Assembly: GCA_900321845.1 (NCBI GenBank)
Contig: ONXT01000157.1
Location: 1-12,535, forward strand
Direction: 5' to 3'
Length of the DNA stretch: 12,535 nucleotides
Origin: an uncultured Bacteroidales bacterium
GTDB lineage: Bacteria; Bacteroidota; Bacteroidia; Bacteroidales; WCHB1-69
Shown here piece after piece: positions 1 to 7,838 of this stretch. Both the position numbers and the translations under genes were made by a program. Below the pieces are notes generated by a model, which did not search any database, was not told the DNA's origin, and saw nothing but the letters and a program-made list of their open reading frames with translations. Numbering within the stretch: the first letter of the stretch is position 1; every line of letters begins with the position of its first letter.

Positions 1-1782
1 GACGGCACCAACCTCGAACGCAACCTCTATCTTTCCACCCAGCTGATTGACATGGATTTGGCCATGGTGATGGCGCTGAATATGAGCGATGAGCTGGAAA
101 AAAGCGGCGACAAACTCGATATTGAACAGTTGTCGCACCTGCTCGGTATGCCGATTATTCCGACTACCGGCCGCAACGGCAAAGGCATCGACACCCTTTT
201 CAATGCCATCATCGCGGTTTTTGAAGGACGCGAGAAGCATGCCCGCCACATCCACGTCAATCATGGACAGATTCTTGAACAACAGATTGACCTGCTGCGT
301 GAAGAGCTCTATCATCACGGATTTAGCGATGAGATTTCCACCCGTTTCCTGAGCATTAAGCTCTTGGAGAACGATAGCGAGATGGAGAATTTTGTCCAGA
401 CCAAGGACGATGACGGTAGCATCATGAAGTTGCGAGCGAGTATTGCCAATGAATATCAGGAGCGTAACGGGCAGGACATTGAGAGTGCCCTGACGGATGC
501 AAAATATGGTTTCGTGCGCGGTGCCCTGGCTGAAGTGTATCAGAAAAACGAGAAGAAAAATTCCCATCAGACGAGCGACAAGATTGACTCTGTGCTGACG
601 CACCGCTGGCTCAGTTATCCCATCTTTATCGTCTTTATGTTCATCACCTTCTTCTGCACTTTCTTCGTGGGACAGTACCCGATGGACTGGATAGACGCCC
701 TGTTCGGGTGGCTTGGCGGACTGGTTGAGAATTCGATGGATGAGGGGCCGCTGCGCAGTCTGTTGGTTGACGGAGTCATCGGTGGTGTGGGCAGCGTTGC
801 CGTGTTTCTGCCTAACATCTTGATTTTGTACCTCTTTATTTCCTTTATGGAAGATAGCGGGTATATGGCCCGCGCCGCCTTCATTATGGACAAACTGATG
901 CACAAGATGGGGCTGCACGGCAAGAGTTTCATCCCGATGATTATGGGGTTCGGCTGCAACGTGCCTGCCATTATGGCAACGCGCACCATCGAGGACCGCA
1001 AGAGCCGGCTGCTTACGATGTTGGTCATCCCGATGATGAGTTGCTCGGCGCGTATTCCCACCTACGTGATTTTGGTCGGGGCGTTTTTCAATCGTTACGC
1101 TGCATTGATACTTACCGGACTTTATATCATTGGCATGATTATGTCTGTGCTGATGGCCAAACTGTTCAGCCGTTATGTGGTGAAAGGGGAGAGCCTTCCT
1201 TTTGTGATGGAGTTGCCTCCCTATCGTCTGCCAACGGCCAAGGCGGTGGGACGCCACACGTGGGAAAAGGGCAAGGAGTACCTCAAAAAGATGGGCACCA
1301 TCATTCTCGGTGCTTCGATCATTGTGTGGGCACTGGGCTATTTCCCAAACCACGACCAATACTCAACGGCGCAGGAGCAGATGGAGAACAGTTATCTCGG
1401 CAAGGTTGGCAAGACCATAGAGCCGGTGATGCGCCCCTGCGGCTTCGACTGGCAGCAGAGCGTTTCGCTGCTTGCGGGTGCGGCGGCCAAAGAGGTGGTG
1501 GCCTCCACGATGGGCGTGCTCTACAATTCGAGCGATGAGGAACTGGATGAGGAGGATGACAGTCTGCGGATTTCACAGTTGGTGCGCAGCAATATGACAC
1601 CACTCTCCGCCGCCTCCATGCTCATTTTCGTATTGCTGTATATGCCGTGCATCTCCACCATCATCGCCATCAAGAATGAGAGTGGCAAGTGGAAATGGGC
1701 GATCTTCACCGTCTTCTACACCATCGCGCTGGCATGGGTGATGAGTATGCTGTTCTTCCAGATTGCATCACTGATTGTTTAG
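1..1782 (+). CDS. feoB: Ferrous iron transport protein B (FeoB), 5' end cut by window edge
   Basis: FeoB is the inner-membrane Fe(II) transporter, built from a cytosolic N-terminal GTPase domain and a polytopic core. The frame is already open at base 1 (DGTNLERNLYL, typical of the NFeoB G domain), so the G1 to G3 motifs and any fused FeoA domain lie outside. Still visible are G4 (NMSD, about 79-90), a G5-like PTTGRNGKG, the helical insertion after it, and a first membrane helix from about 610. The two signature pore motifs GFGCNVPAI (about 946-972) and SCSARIPTY (about 1039-1065) follow, then GAAAKEVVAST (about 1480-1512) and a hydrophobic C-terminal block to the TAG at 1780. 593 codons are present, as expected for a roughly 800-residue protein lacking its beginning. 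An acidic loop (DEELDEEDD) lies in the last third. The identity is secure. Neither feoA nor a regulator can be seen here. Confidence 0.97.
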   Translation, partial: DGTNLERNLYLSTQLIDMDLAMVMALNMSDELEKSGDKLDIEQLSHLLGMPIIPTTGRNGKGIDTLFNAIIAVFEGREKHARHIHVNHGQILEQQIDLLREELYHHGFSDEISTRFLSIKLLENDSEMENFVQTKDDDGSIMKLRASIANEYQERNGQDIESALTDAKYGFVRGALAEVYQKNEKKNSHQTSDKIDSVLTHRWLSYPIFIVFMFITFFCTFFVGQYPMDWIDALFGWLGGLVENSMDEGPLRSLLVDGVIGGVGSVAVFLPNILILYLFISFMEDSGYMARAAFIMDKLMHKMGLHGKSFIPMIMGFGCNVPAIMATRTIEDRKSRLLTMLVIPMMSCSARIPTYVILVGAFFNRYAALILTGLYIIGMIMSVLMAKLFSRYVVKGESLPFVMELPPYRLPTAKAVGRHTWEKGKEYLKKMGTIILGASIIVWALGYFPNHDQYSTAQEQMENSYLGKVGKTIEPVMRPCGFDWQQSVSLLAGAAAKEVVASTMGVLYNSSDEELDEEDDSLRISQLVRSNMTPLSAASMLIFVLLYMPCISTIIAIKNESGKWKWAIFTVFYTIALAWVMSMLFFQIASLIV

Positions 1783-1831
1783 TTGATGATTGCCTTGTAG
1801 TGAATAGAAATCTCTGAACAGCGGATTGTGA

Positions 1832-1887
1832 TTTTGTTGCATCTGCTTGTTGAATCTACAAATCAACAAGTCGTCGATTCAACAAAA
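1832..1887. repeat. Nested TTGTTG/CAACAA inverted repeats upstream of the HhH gene
   Basis: Two TTGTTG copies (1834-1839, 1847-1852) face two CAACAA copies (1864-1869, 1880-1885). CTTGTTGA at 1846-1853 is perfectly complementary to TCAACAAG at 1863-1870 (8 bp, 9-nt loop). The overlapping TTGTTGAATC at 1847-1856 is perfectly complementary to GATTCAACAA at 1876-1885 (10 bp, 19-nt loop). The two hairpins exclude each other. TTTTGTTG at 1832-1839 can also pair with CAACAAAA at 1880-1887. The cluster ends 5 bp before a -7 box, so an operator is the likeliest reading. No T run follows the last arm, so it is not an intrinsic terminator of feoB. Confidence 0.6.
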
Positions 1888-1892
1888 AGCAG

Positions 1893-1900
1893 TATCTTTG
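1893..1900 (+). promoter_or_regulatory. Candidate Bacteroidota -7 promoter element (TATCTTTG)
   Basis: TATCTTTG matches the Bacteroidota sigma-ABfr -7 consensus TAnnTTTG exactly. No TTG sits at the expected -33 distance, so the match is one-sided and the promoter may rely on an activator. Transcription would begin around 1905-1908, giving a leader of about 45 nt to the ATG at 1953. Confidence 0.45.
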
Positions 1901-1952
1901 TGCTCTCGTTGAAAGAAACGTGAACTATTTTAACTCATTAACTATCAGAACA

Positions 1953-2708
1953 ATGAAGAACTTTTTTGGAACTTCCCGCGGTGAGTTTTTCGCCACCATC
2001 ACCCTGCTTCTTTTGATTCTTGCCTCGTTTGTCTTTTTTTTCACTTATGATAAAAAGCGAGTGCTCGAGACGGATTTCACCGAATTTAGGCATAAAGTGG
2101 ACGAATTTTATGCCCAGCAGCAGTGTTATGCGGATTCGATGGCGGAGGCGCGTGCGGCCCGCGATTCCGCATTCGCCCGTCGTTATGCACAGAGTAGGAA
2201 TCACTTCTCCCATCATTACCCGAAATACAAAAATCAGTATCAATATTCTAATTATCAATATGATACAACTAAGCTGAGGCCGCTTGATAAGAAAAAGTCC
2301 TATTCAATCCCCCAGGTGGATCTCAACGATTGCGATACCTCGGACATCATGCGTGTGCCGCAATTCGGTAGCAAGCGTGCCCAGAAAATCGTGGAGTATC
2401 GCAAGAAATTGGGTGGGTTCCATTCTTTGAACCAATTGCACGAAATCTATATCCTTCAAAATGTCGATTTAAAATATTGCGAGAAGTATTTTTATGTCAA
2501 TCAGCAGGAAATCAAGAAAATACATGTGAATAGCGCCTCTTACAAAGAGATGGTTTCGCATCCCTATTTCGATGCTTATTTGGTGAAGACGATTTTACAG
2601 TATCGCGCACAAAATGGGAAAATAAAGGATTTGCAGGAGTTCCGGCAGGTGACGCACGCATACGCAGAATTGATGCAAAAACTAAGTCCCTATCTTGCGT
2701 TCGATTGA
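1953..2708 (+). CDS. Membrane-anchored protein with tandem helix-hairpin-helix (ComEA-like) domains
   Basis: This 251-residue protein has a short cytosolic start, one membrane helix (about residues 12-31, LLLLILASFVFFF), a charged and helical stretch (about 35-85), and a Tyr/Gln-rich linker (about 89-103). Two helix-hairpin-helix units follow. The first spans about 121-181, with hairpin VPQFGSKRAQKIVEYRKKLG, and the second about 188-249, with HPYFDAYLVKTILQYRAQNG. HhH domains bind DNA without sequence specificity. In ComEA a membrane-tethered HhH domain captures incoming DNA, but many Bacteroidota proteins of this layout have no proven role. I chose the ATG at 1953 because the hydrophobic segment follows it closely. 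A GTG at 1920 in frame would add 11 residues. No other competence gene is in the window, so a role in DNA uptake is only a possibility; DNA tethering or repair at the membrane is an alternative. Confidence 0.85.
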   Translation: MKNFFGTSRGEFFATITLLLLILASFVFFFTYDKKRVLETDFTEFRHKVDEFYAQQQCYADSMAEARAARDSAFARRYAQSRNHFSHHYPKYKNQYQYSNYQYDTTKLRPLDKKKSYSIPQVDLNDCDTSDIMRVPQFGSKRAQKIVEYRKKLGGFHSLNQLHEIYILQNVDLKYCEKYFYVNQQEIKKIHVNSASYKEMVSHPYFDAYLVKTILQYRAQNGKIKDLQEFRQVTHAYAELMQKLSPYLAFD

Positions 2709-2725
2709 AATTTATTGTAAATTTG
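2695..2725 (+). promoter_or_regulatory. Candidate promoter of the T9SS surface protein (TTG-N20-TAAATTTG)
   Basis: TTG at 2695-2697 and TAAATTTG at 2718-2725 are separated by 20 bp, matching both elements of the Bacteroidota consensus (-33 TTG, -7 TAnnTTTG). The -33 lies in the last codons of the HhH gene. The predicted transcript would begin about 20 nt before the ATG at 2751. This suggests the surface protein has its own promoter despite the 42-bp gap to the gene before it. Confidence 0.6.
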
Positions 2726-2750
2726 CAACTTCAATTTAAAGTTTGTTCTT

Positions 2751-5700
2751 ATGAAAACTATATTTTGTAACATCGTGACAATCATTGCATTGTTGCTTTT
2801 GGGATGCGTTGAGGTTTCAGCGCAGGATTGCTATCAGCCCTATCCTTTGGAGGAGGTTTTCGGCACCCCTTCCGTAGATAATATCACGACCAACTCGGCT
2901 ACGCTTCATTGGTATGACCCGAACTTGGAGATGGATCCGACCGCACAGCTTCACTGGATAGTGCTCTACTCCACGTCCAACCTCACGAACCCGAACCCCG
3001 CCAATGGCACGCAGGTCAATTGCAATGCGACCGATCCCATGGATGTCAATTGCAACTTGACGGGTTTGCAGCCAGGGACTGCTTATAATTGCTATATATG
3101 GACATCGTGTTCCTCCACCTCGATCAGCGAGGAATATGCAACGATTTCTTTCCGTACCGCCTGTGCCACCATCTCTGCCCCATACAGTGAGGATTTTGAA
3201 GGCTATACCTCATTCGCCCAGCCCGACTGTTGGATGTTCGCTGAAACCTCTGTCTCCGCCGGCCATACGTTCCCACTGGTTAACAACATTGGCGCAGCCC
3301 GCGCACTCAACTTCCGCAACCAGACTTGTGCCGCCCTTCCGACCCTCTCAAATTCAATCAACACGCTGAGAATCAGCTTCTCCGCTATGACTGATGCTGC
3401 CGGGACTGCCATCGTCGTTGGCGTGATGAGCGATCCGAATGATCTTTCCACCTTCGATTCAGTTGGTTCGGTGACACTCAGTTCCACCTACGCTTGGAGC
3501 AATCATGAGATCCATCTGAACACCTATTCCGGTAGCGGTCACAATATCGCTTTCCGCTATTCCGGAAGTTCCAATCAGAATTTTTACATCGACGACATCC
3601 ACGTTGTAGAAATGTCGGGCTGTTTGAACCCCGTCAACCTCACGGTGTCGAGCCTGTCGGCTAACCAAGCGACAATTACTTGGACGGAGTCGGGTACCGC
3701 AACCCAATGGCGCACGCTGATTTCCACCAGCCCCATCACCAACTTCAACAACCAGAATCCACAAACGGCCTCTTACCCCAGTTATAATGCGAGTAATCTG
3801 CTGGCCAATACGACCTACTATTTCTATGTTCAGTCGGTTTGCGGCGGCAACGAATACAGCGACTGGTCGTCCCTGGCATTTACCACTGAATGCGGCGTAA
3901 GCGTCCTTCCTGCGTCTGAGGATTTCGTCTATACGATTGGCGGAGCGCTGCCATCGTGCTGGGACAAAGTCCTGGTTGCTGGCTCCGTCGGCTTGAGCGT
4001 GACCAGCGGCGATGCCACCATTATGCCCCAGTCGGGTACCGGCATGATTCAATTGAACAGTGCCATCGCCCAAAGCGGGGCGCAAATCCGTCTGGTTTCC
4101 AGCGCCCTCTCAACGATGGGTGCCTCCGCTTTGGATGTCAACTTCTGGTGGTTCCACGATTTGGCTGCCCCGTCCGCTACGAATGAAGGGGTGCGCTTGC
4201 AGTACTCTTTCGATGGAACCAATTGGACGAACAGCTCCCATGGCCAAATTCTCCGCTATAGCGACATCTATACGGGATGGACTGAATATCACGTAATCAT
4301 TCCCGAAGTAGGTAATCATTCTCGCGTCTATGTCGGCTTCTTGTTCACCTCTGGACGTGGCAGCAACTGCTATCTCGACAATGTCACTTTCCAAGCCGCT
4401 TCCGGTTGCTACACACCGGCCGGTTTGGTGGCCTCTAACGTACAAGGCAATTCCGCCGATTTCACGTGGACGGAGGTCGGATTTGCAAATTCCTGGAATC
4501 TCGTGATTTCGGAAACGCCGATTTCCGATTTCTCCTCCCAGACTCCGATTACTGTTAATACAACTTCCTATTCCGCTAATAATTTGAATCCGCTCACAAC
4601 CTATTATGCTTATGTTCAGGCGAATTGCTCCGCCACCGAGCATAGCAACTGGTCTCCCGCCGTTGTATTCACCACGGGTTGCGGCGACATCCTCTACCTG
4701 CCTTACCGCGAGGACTTTGATGATTATGGCACCTGCTCTTCTGCTTTCCCTGAATGCTGGACCCGCCCGATGACCTATACCTATTCTGCCAACGGGTGCA
4801 CCACCCCTTCCGCCACCGACCTATCCGCCTTCACGGGAGGAAAAAGCCTGCTCTTCTGCTCCGCCTCCAACGGCCAGATCTACGCCATCACTCCCGGTAT
4901 CGCCGAGGACATCAGCCATGTGGCGATGACCTTCTTCCTCTATTTTGAAAACCAGCAGCTTTCGGGTACGATGGAAATCGGCCTCATGAGCGACCAGAGC
5001 GATTATGCGACTTTCCAATCGGTTGAAACCATTACGCCCACTTCGCAGGGACAGTGGACTTGCCACAGAATCTCCTTCGCCGATGCCGCTGTCACCGGCA
5101 CGGGTTACCATATCGCTTTCCGTCATACTGGCGCTTCCGACTTGCGCTATTGTCTTGTGGACCAAGTGATTATACAATATGCTGCCGGTTGTTGGGATGC
5201 AGTGAATCCAGTTGTCAGCAATGTGACTGGCAATTCTGCCACCATCTCCTGGACCGACATCAATGATCAGCCAGCAGACTGGCATCTTAAAATTTCCGAT
5301 GTTCCGCTTGCGAATATGAACAATGCCGCCAATGTGCTGGATACGGTCATCCATGCCACGACCTTTAGCGTGGATTACCTCATCGGCAGTACTACATATT
5401 ATTATTATATTGCTTCCGATTGTGGCAACAACCAAGTGAGCAACTGGGTAGGCGGCGATTTCACAACGGAAATCTGCAACTGCTATTTGACGTTGCACTT
5501 GCAGAACGTCACCACTAATAGCGCTTGGAACGGTGCACGAATCGCAATGTATCAAGGTGGATCGCAAATTTGCGTGGCCACGGTTCCTAACGGGCAGTGG
5601 TCGTTCGATACCTTGATCTACACCTGTTCCGCCGCCCCGATAACCTATACCTTCTTTACGGGAACATACGAGGAGGGCTATTCTTTCCAAATTGTGGATA

Positions 5701-6281
5701 GCGAGAACAATACGCTCTACTCCCACCCAGCCGACCAGACGATGGCAGGAGGAACGTTCCTGACTGCTTCGCCCGTCTGTGGTGCGGATTGCAGTGAAGC
5801 ACCCGTGCTGACGGCAACCAATAGTGGCGGTCATGCCTCGCTGACGTGGACTGCCATCGAGGATGCCTCAAGCTATGTGGTCTATCGCGACAACCAACAA
5901 ATCGCATCCTATATTACTACAACGCACTATGTTGATGGTCAACCGCTTACGAATAGTGCTTGTTACACGGTGGCTCCAGTTTGCATCACGGGTGAAGGAA
6001 CGATTTCCAATAGTTCTTGCGTCGTGGGAATAGACGATTACGAGAATGATGCCGCTTTGAAGATTTATCCGAACCCTGCGCACGAAAGTCTGACGATTGT
6101 TTCGGAAGAACCCTTCAGCCGAATTGAAATCACCAATATGCTGGGGCAAATCTGCTACAGTAAAGCGGTTAACGAAACGCAAATCGCCATCTCACTTTCC
6201 AATTTCAATGACGGTATGTATCTGCTGAAAGTCTGGAACGGCAATCAGTGGATCGTGCGTAAATTTGTCGTGAAGAAATAG
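2751..6281 (+). CDS. Secreted multidomain FN3/jelly-roll protein with T9SS type A sorting domain
   Basis: This 1176-residue exported protein is probably a surface adhesin or binding protein. A signal peptide (1-24, cleavage likely at VSA/QDC) is followed by FN3-like domains at about 38-138, 292-381, 554-644, 815-909 and 1014-1092. The first three are each followed by a jelly-roll module of the 'choice-of-anchor J'/MAM-like kind (about 142-290, 385-552, 648-813), marked by an EDF start, a CW pair and a final GC. A beta domain at about 911-1010 contains AWNGARI and resembles the GWNG-type domain of Bacteroidota secreted proteins. The C terminus (about 1102-1176; KIYPNPAHESLTI, then GMYLLKV and RKFVVKK) is a T9SS type A sorting domain, so the protein should cross the outer membrane by T9SS and be anchored or released. 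No catalytic motif is evident. LLGC at 16-19 is a weak lipobox; T9SS export makes signal peptidase I more likely. T9SS genes are not in the window. The ligand is unknown. Confidence 0.9.
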   Translation: MKTIFCNIVTIIALLLLGCVEVSAQDCYQPYPLEEVFGTPSVDNITTNSATLHWYDPNLEMDPTAQLHWIVLYSTSNLTNPNPANGTQVNCNATDPMDVNCNLTGLQPGTAYNCYIWTSCSSTSISEEYATISFRTACATISAPYSEDFEGYTSFAQPDCWMFAETSVSAGHTFPLVNNIGAARALNFRNQTCAALPTLSNSINTLRISFSAMTDAAGTAIVVGVMSDPNDLSTFDSVGSVTLSSTYAWSNHEIHLNTYSGSGHNIAFRYSGSSNQNFYIDDIHVVEMSGCLNPVNLTVSSLSANQATITWTESGTATQWRTLISTSPITNFNNQNPQTASYPSYNASNLLANTTYYFYVQSVCGGNEYSDWSSLAFTTECGVSVLPASEDFVYTIGGALPSCWDKVLVAGSVGLSVTSGDATIMPQSGTGMIQLNSAIAQSGAQIRLVSSALSTMGASALDVNFWWFHDLAAPSATNEGVRLQYSFDGTNWTNSSHGQILRYSDIYTGWTEYHVIIPEVGNHSRVYVGFLFTSGRGSNCYLDNVTFQAASGCYTPAGLVASNVQGNSADFTWTEVGFANSWNLVISETPISDFSSQTPITVNTTSYSANNLNPLTTYYAYVQANCSATEHSNWSPAVVFTTGCGDILYLPYREDFDDYGTCSSAFPECWTRPMTYTYSANGCTTPSATDLSAFTGGKSLLFCSASNGQIYAITPGIAEDISHVAMTFFLYFENQQLSGTMEIGLMSDQSDYATFQSVETITPTSQGQWTCHRISFADAAVTGTGYHIAFRHTGASDLRYCLVDQVIIQYAAGCWDAVNPVVSNVTGNSATISWTDINDQPADWHLKISDVPLANMNNAANVLDTVIHATTFSVDYLIGSTTYYYYIASDCGNNQVSNWVGGDFTTEICNCYLTLHLQNVTTNSAWNGARIAMYQGGSQICVATVPNGQWSFDTLIYTCSAAPITYTFFTGTYEEGYSFQIVDSENNTLYSHPADQTMAGGTFLTASPVCGADCSEAPVLTATNSGGHASLTWTAIEDASSYVVYRDNQQIASYITTTHYVDGQPLTNSACYTVAPVCITGEGTISNSSCVVGIDDYENDAALKIYPNPAHESLTIVSEEPFSRIEITNMLGQICYSKAVNETQIAISLSNFNDGMYLLKVWNGNQWIVRKFVVKK
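6260..6267 (+). promoter_or_regulatory. Candidate -7 element for recX-prfB (TAAATTTG)
   Basis: TAAATTTG matches TAnnTTTG exactly and lies in the last codons of the surface protein gene, about 38 bp before the recX ATG. There is no good -33 TTG (only CTG at 6233-6235, 24 bp away). Because the same bases encode the conserved RKFVVKK tail, the match could be chance. It would let recX and prfB be expressed independently of the surface protein. Confidence 0.35.
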
Positions 6282-6305
6282 GCGCGCACAAACGGTTCAA
6301 CAGAT

Positions 6306-6737
6306 ATGCAGACGCTTGCTGATAAGGTGATGAAATTCTGCAGCTATCAGGAGCGCAGCCGGTTGGAGGTGCGCCGCAAGATGGCCGCATTGAAGATGCC
6401 ACCAGCCGAGGCCGAAAGGTTGCTGGTGGATTTGGTTGAGATGAATTTCGTCAGCGACGAGCGTTTCGCCGAGAGTTTCATCCGTGGAAAGATGAACATC
6501 AAGCGGTGGGGAAAGGTTAAGATGAGGGTTGAGCTGCATCAGCGAGGAATCTCCGACGAGATCATCAATCAAAAATTTGATGAAATCGACGATGAACAAT
6601 ACTTCGCCAATCTACGTTATTTGGTTGAAAAATGGTCGCGCGAGAATCCGCAAGGGGAGAAGGTCAAGCTGATAAAATTCCTTTTGAGCAAAGGTTATGA
6701 GATGGGCGACATCAACGCAATTCTAAATAGTCATTAA
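6306..6737 (+). CDS. recX: Regulatory protein RecX
   Basis: RecX binds RecA filaments and modulates, usually inhibits, recombinase and coprotease activity in the cytosol. The 143-residue protein has the family's three-helix repeats: CSYQERSRLEVRRKM (about 13-27), then the signature LVEMNFVSDERFAESFIRGK (about 42-61), and RVELHQRGISDEIINQKF (about 72-89). A less conserved third repeat ends at about 141. The length is normal for RecX. The gene starts 24 bp after the surface protein and stops 14 bp before prfB, so co-transcription with prfB is likely. recA is not in the window. The start is supported by the family alignment and by the tight spacing; no Shine-Dalgarno sequence precedes it. Confidence 0.92.
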   Translation: MQTLADKVMKFCSYQERSRLEVRRKMAALKMPPAEAERLLVDLVEMNFVSDERFAESFIRGKMNIKRWGKVKMRVELHQRGISDEIINQKFDEIDDEQYFANLRYLVEKWSRENPQGEKVKLIKFLLSKGYEMGDINAILNSH

Positions 6738-6751
6738 TAAAAATATATAGT

Positions 6752-7838
6752 ATGTTGTTAGCAGATGAAATCAAGGAACTGTCAAAGAGACTCAGTGAGC
6801 TAAGGAGGTGTCTTTGACATTGATGGGAAGAAGAAGGAAATAGCTGAACAAGAAGAGATTACGCATCGTCCTGATTTTTGGGACGATCCCAAGAAGGCGG
6901 AGCAGATTTTCAAGAAAATCAGTTTTACGAAGTCGTGGGTGACCGATTTTGAGAAGGCGAGCGAGAAGTTCGACGAGTGTACGGTGACCTTTGATTTCTT
7001 CAACGAGGGCGATGCCACCGAAGAGGAGGTGGACAAAAGCTATCAGTCGGCGCTGAAAGCCATAGAGAAGCTTGAGTTCCGGAATATGATGCGGAATGAG
7101 GAGGATGCGATGAGTGTGATTCTGACGGTCAATTCCGGTGCGGGCGGCACGGAGAGTTGCGACTGGGCCGAGATGCTGCTCCGTATGTACATTCGTTGGG
7201 GAGAACGCAACAAGTACGGCATCAAGCTGCTCGACCGCCAAGAGGGCGATGTCGCGGGTATCAAGTCGGCAACGCTTGAGTTGGATGGGCCCTACGGTTA
7301 CGGATATATGAAGAGTGAAAACGGCGTGCATCGTCTGGTGCGCCTTTCCCCGTTCGACTCCGCCAACCGCCGCCACACCTCTTTTGCCTCCGTGTTCGCG
7401 TATCCTATTATCAATGAGGATATCAACATTGAAATCAATCCTTCCGACTTGACGTGGGACACCTATCGAAGCAGCGGTCCTGGCGGCCAGAATGTGAACA
7501 AGGTGGAGACGGCGGTGCGGTTGCACCACGCTCCGTCGGGTATCATTGTCGAATGCCAGGAGACGCGCTCCCAACAGCAGAACCGCGAGAAGGCACTCCA
7601 AATGTTAAAATCGCAACTCTATCAGATTGAGTTGGAAAAGAAGAGGGAGAAAATCACCGAGATAGAAAGTAGCAAGAAGAAAATCGAGTGGGGATCGCAA
7701 ATCCGCAGCTATGTGCTCCATCCGTACAAGATGGTGAAAGACCTGCGGACGCAGCACGAAACCTCGAATGTGAACGCGGTCCTGGACGGTGATTTGGACG
7801 ATTTCATTAAGGCTTATCTGATGATGTTCAGCGAGTGA
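6752..7838 (+). CDS. prfB: Peptide chain release factor 2 (RF2), read through a +1 programmed frameshift
   Basis: RF2 recognises UGA and UAA in the ribosomal A site and triggers peptide release. The reading frame begins at ATG 6752, meets an in-frame TGA at 6815-6817 after 21 codons, and continues in the +1 frame from GAC at 6816 to the TGA ending at 7838, giving 361 residues. In the joined protein the codon-recognition tripeptide SPF falls at about 199-201 and the catalytic GGQ (SSGPGGQNVNK) at about 244-246, a constant offset of six from the Escherichia coli positions, which supports the start and the joining point. The N-terminal helical domain, including the GAGGTESCDW region at about 129-138, is intact. 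An automatic caller may miss the first 62 residues by starting at the ATG at 6939. The leader between recX and this gene is a 14-bp AT-rich stretch without a Shine-Dalgarno sequence. Confidence 0.97.
6803..6818 (+). promoter_or_regulatory. prfB programmed +1 frameshift site (AGGAGG TGT CTT TGA C)
   Basis: The elements of the classic RF2 autoregulatory site are all present with the E. coli spacing: a Shine-Dalgarno-like AGGAGG at 6803-6808, one codon TGT, the slippery CTT at 6812-6814, the stop TGA at 6815-6817, and C as the following base, a weak termination context. When RF2 is scarce the ribosome slips one base forward on CTT and continues; when RF2 is plentiful it terminates. Confidence 0.95.

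Noticed and set aside
2796..2809. Lipobox LLGC, suggesting that the large surface protein is a lipoprotein
   Set aside because: The -2 residue is poor for a lipobox, a good signal peptidase I site (VSA/QD) follows, and the T9SS tail already explains surface attachment.
5689..5702. TGTGGATAG, one base off a DnaA box
   Set aside because: It is a single copy inside the surface protein gene with no neighbours, as expected by chance.
4821..5834. 337-codon open frame on the minus strand opposite the surface protein
   Set aside because: It lies wholly inside a convincing gene, has no recognisable domain, and looks like a by-product of codon bias.
6752..6817. Short reading frame ending in TGA in front of the RF2 frame, as if prfB were broken
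   Set aside because: AGGAGG, CTT, TGA and C are all in place with the known RF2 frameshift spacing, and the joined protein has the expected length and motif positions.
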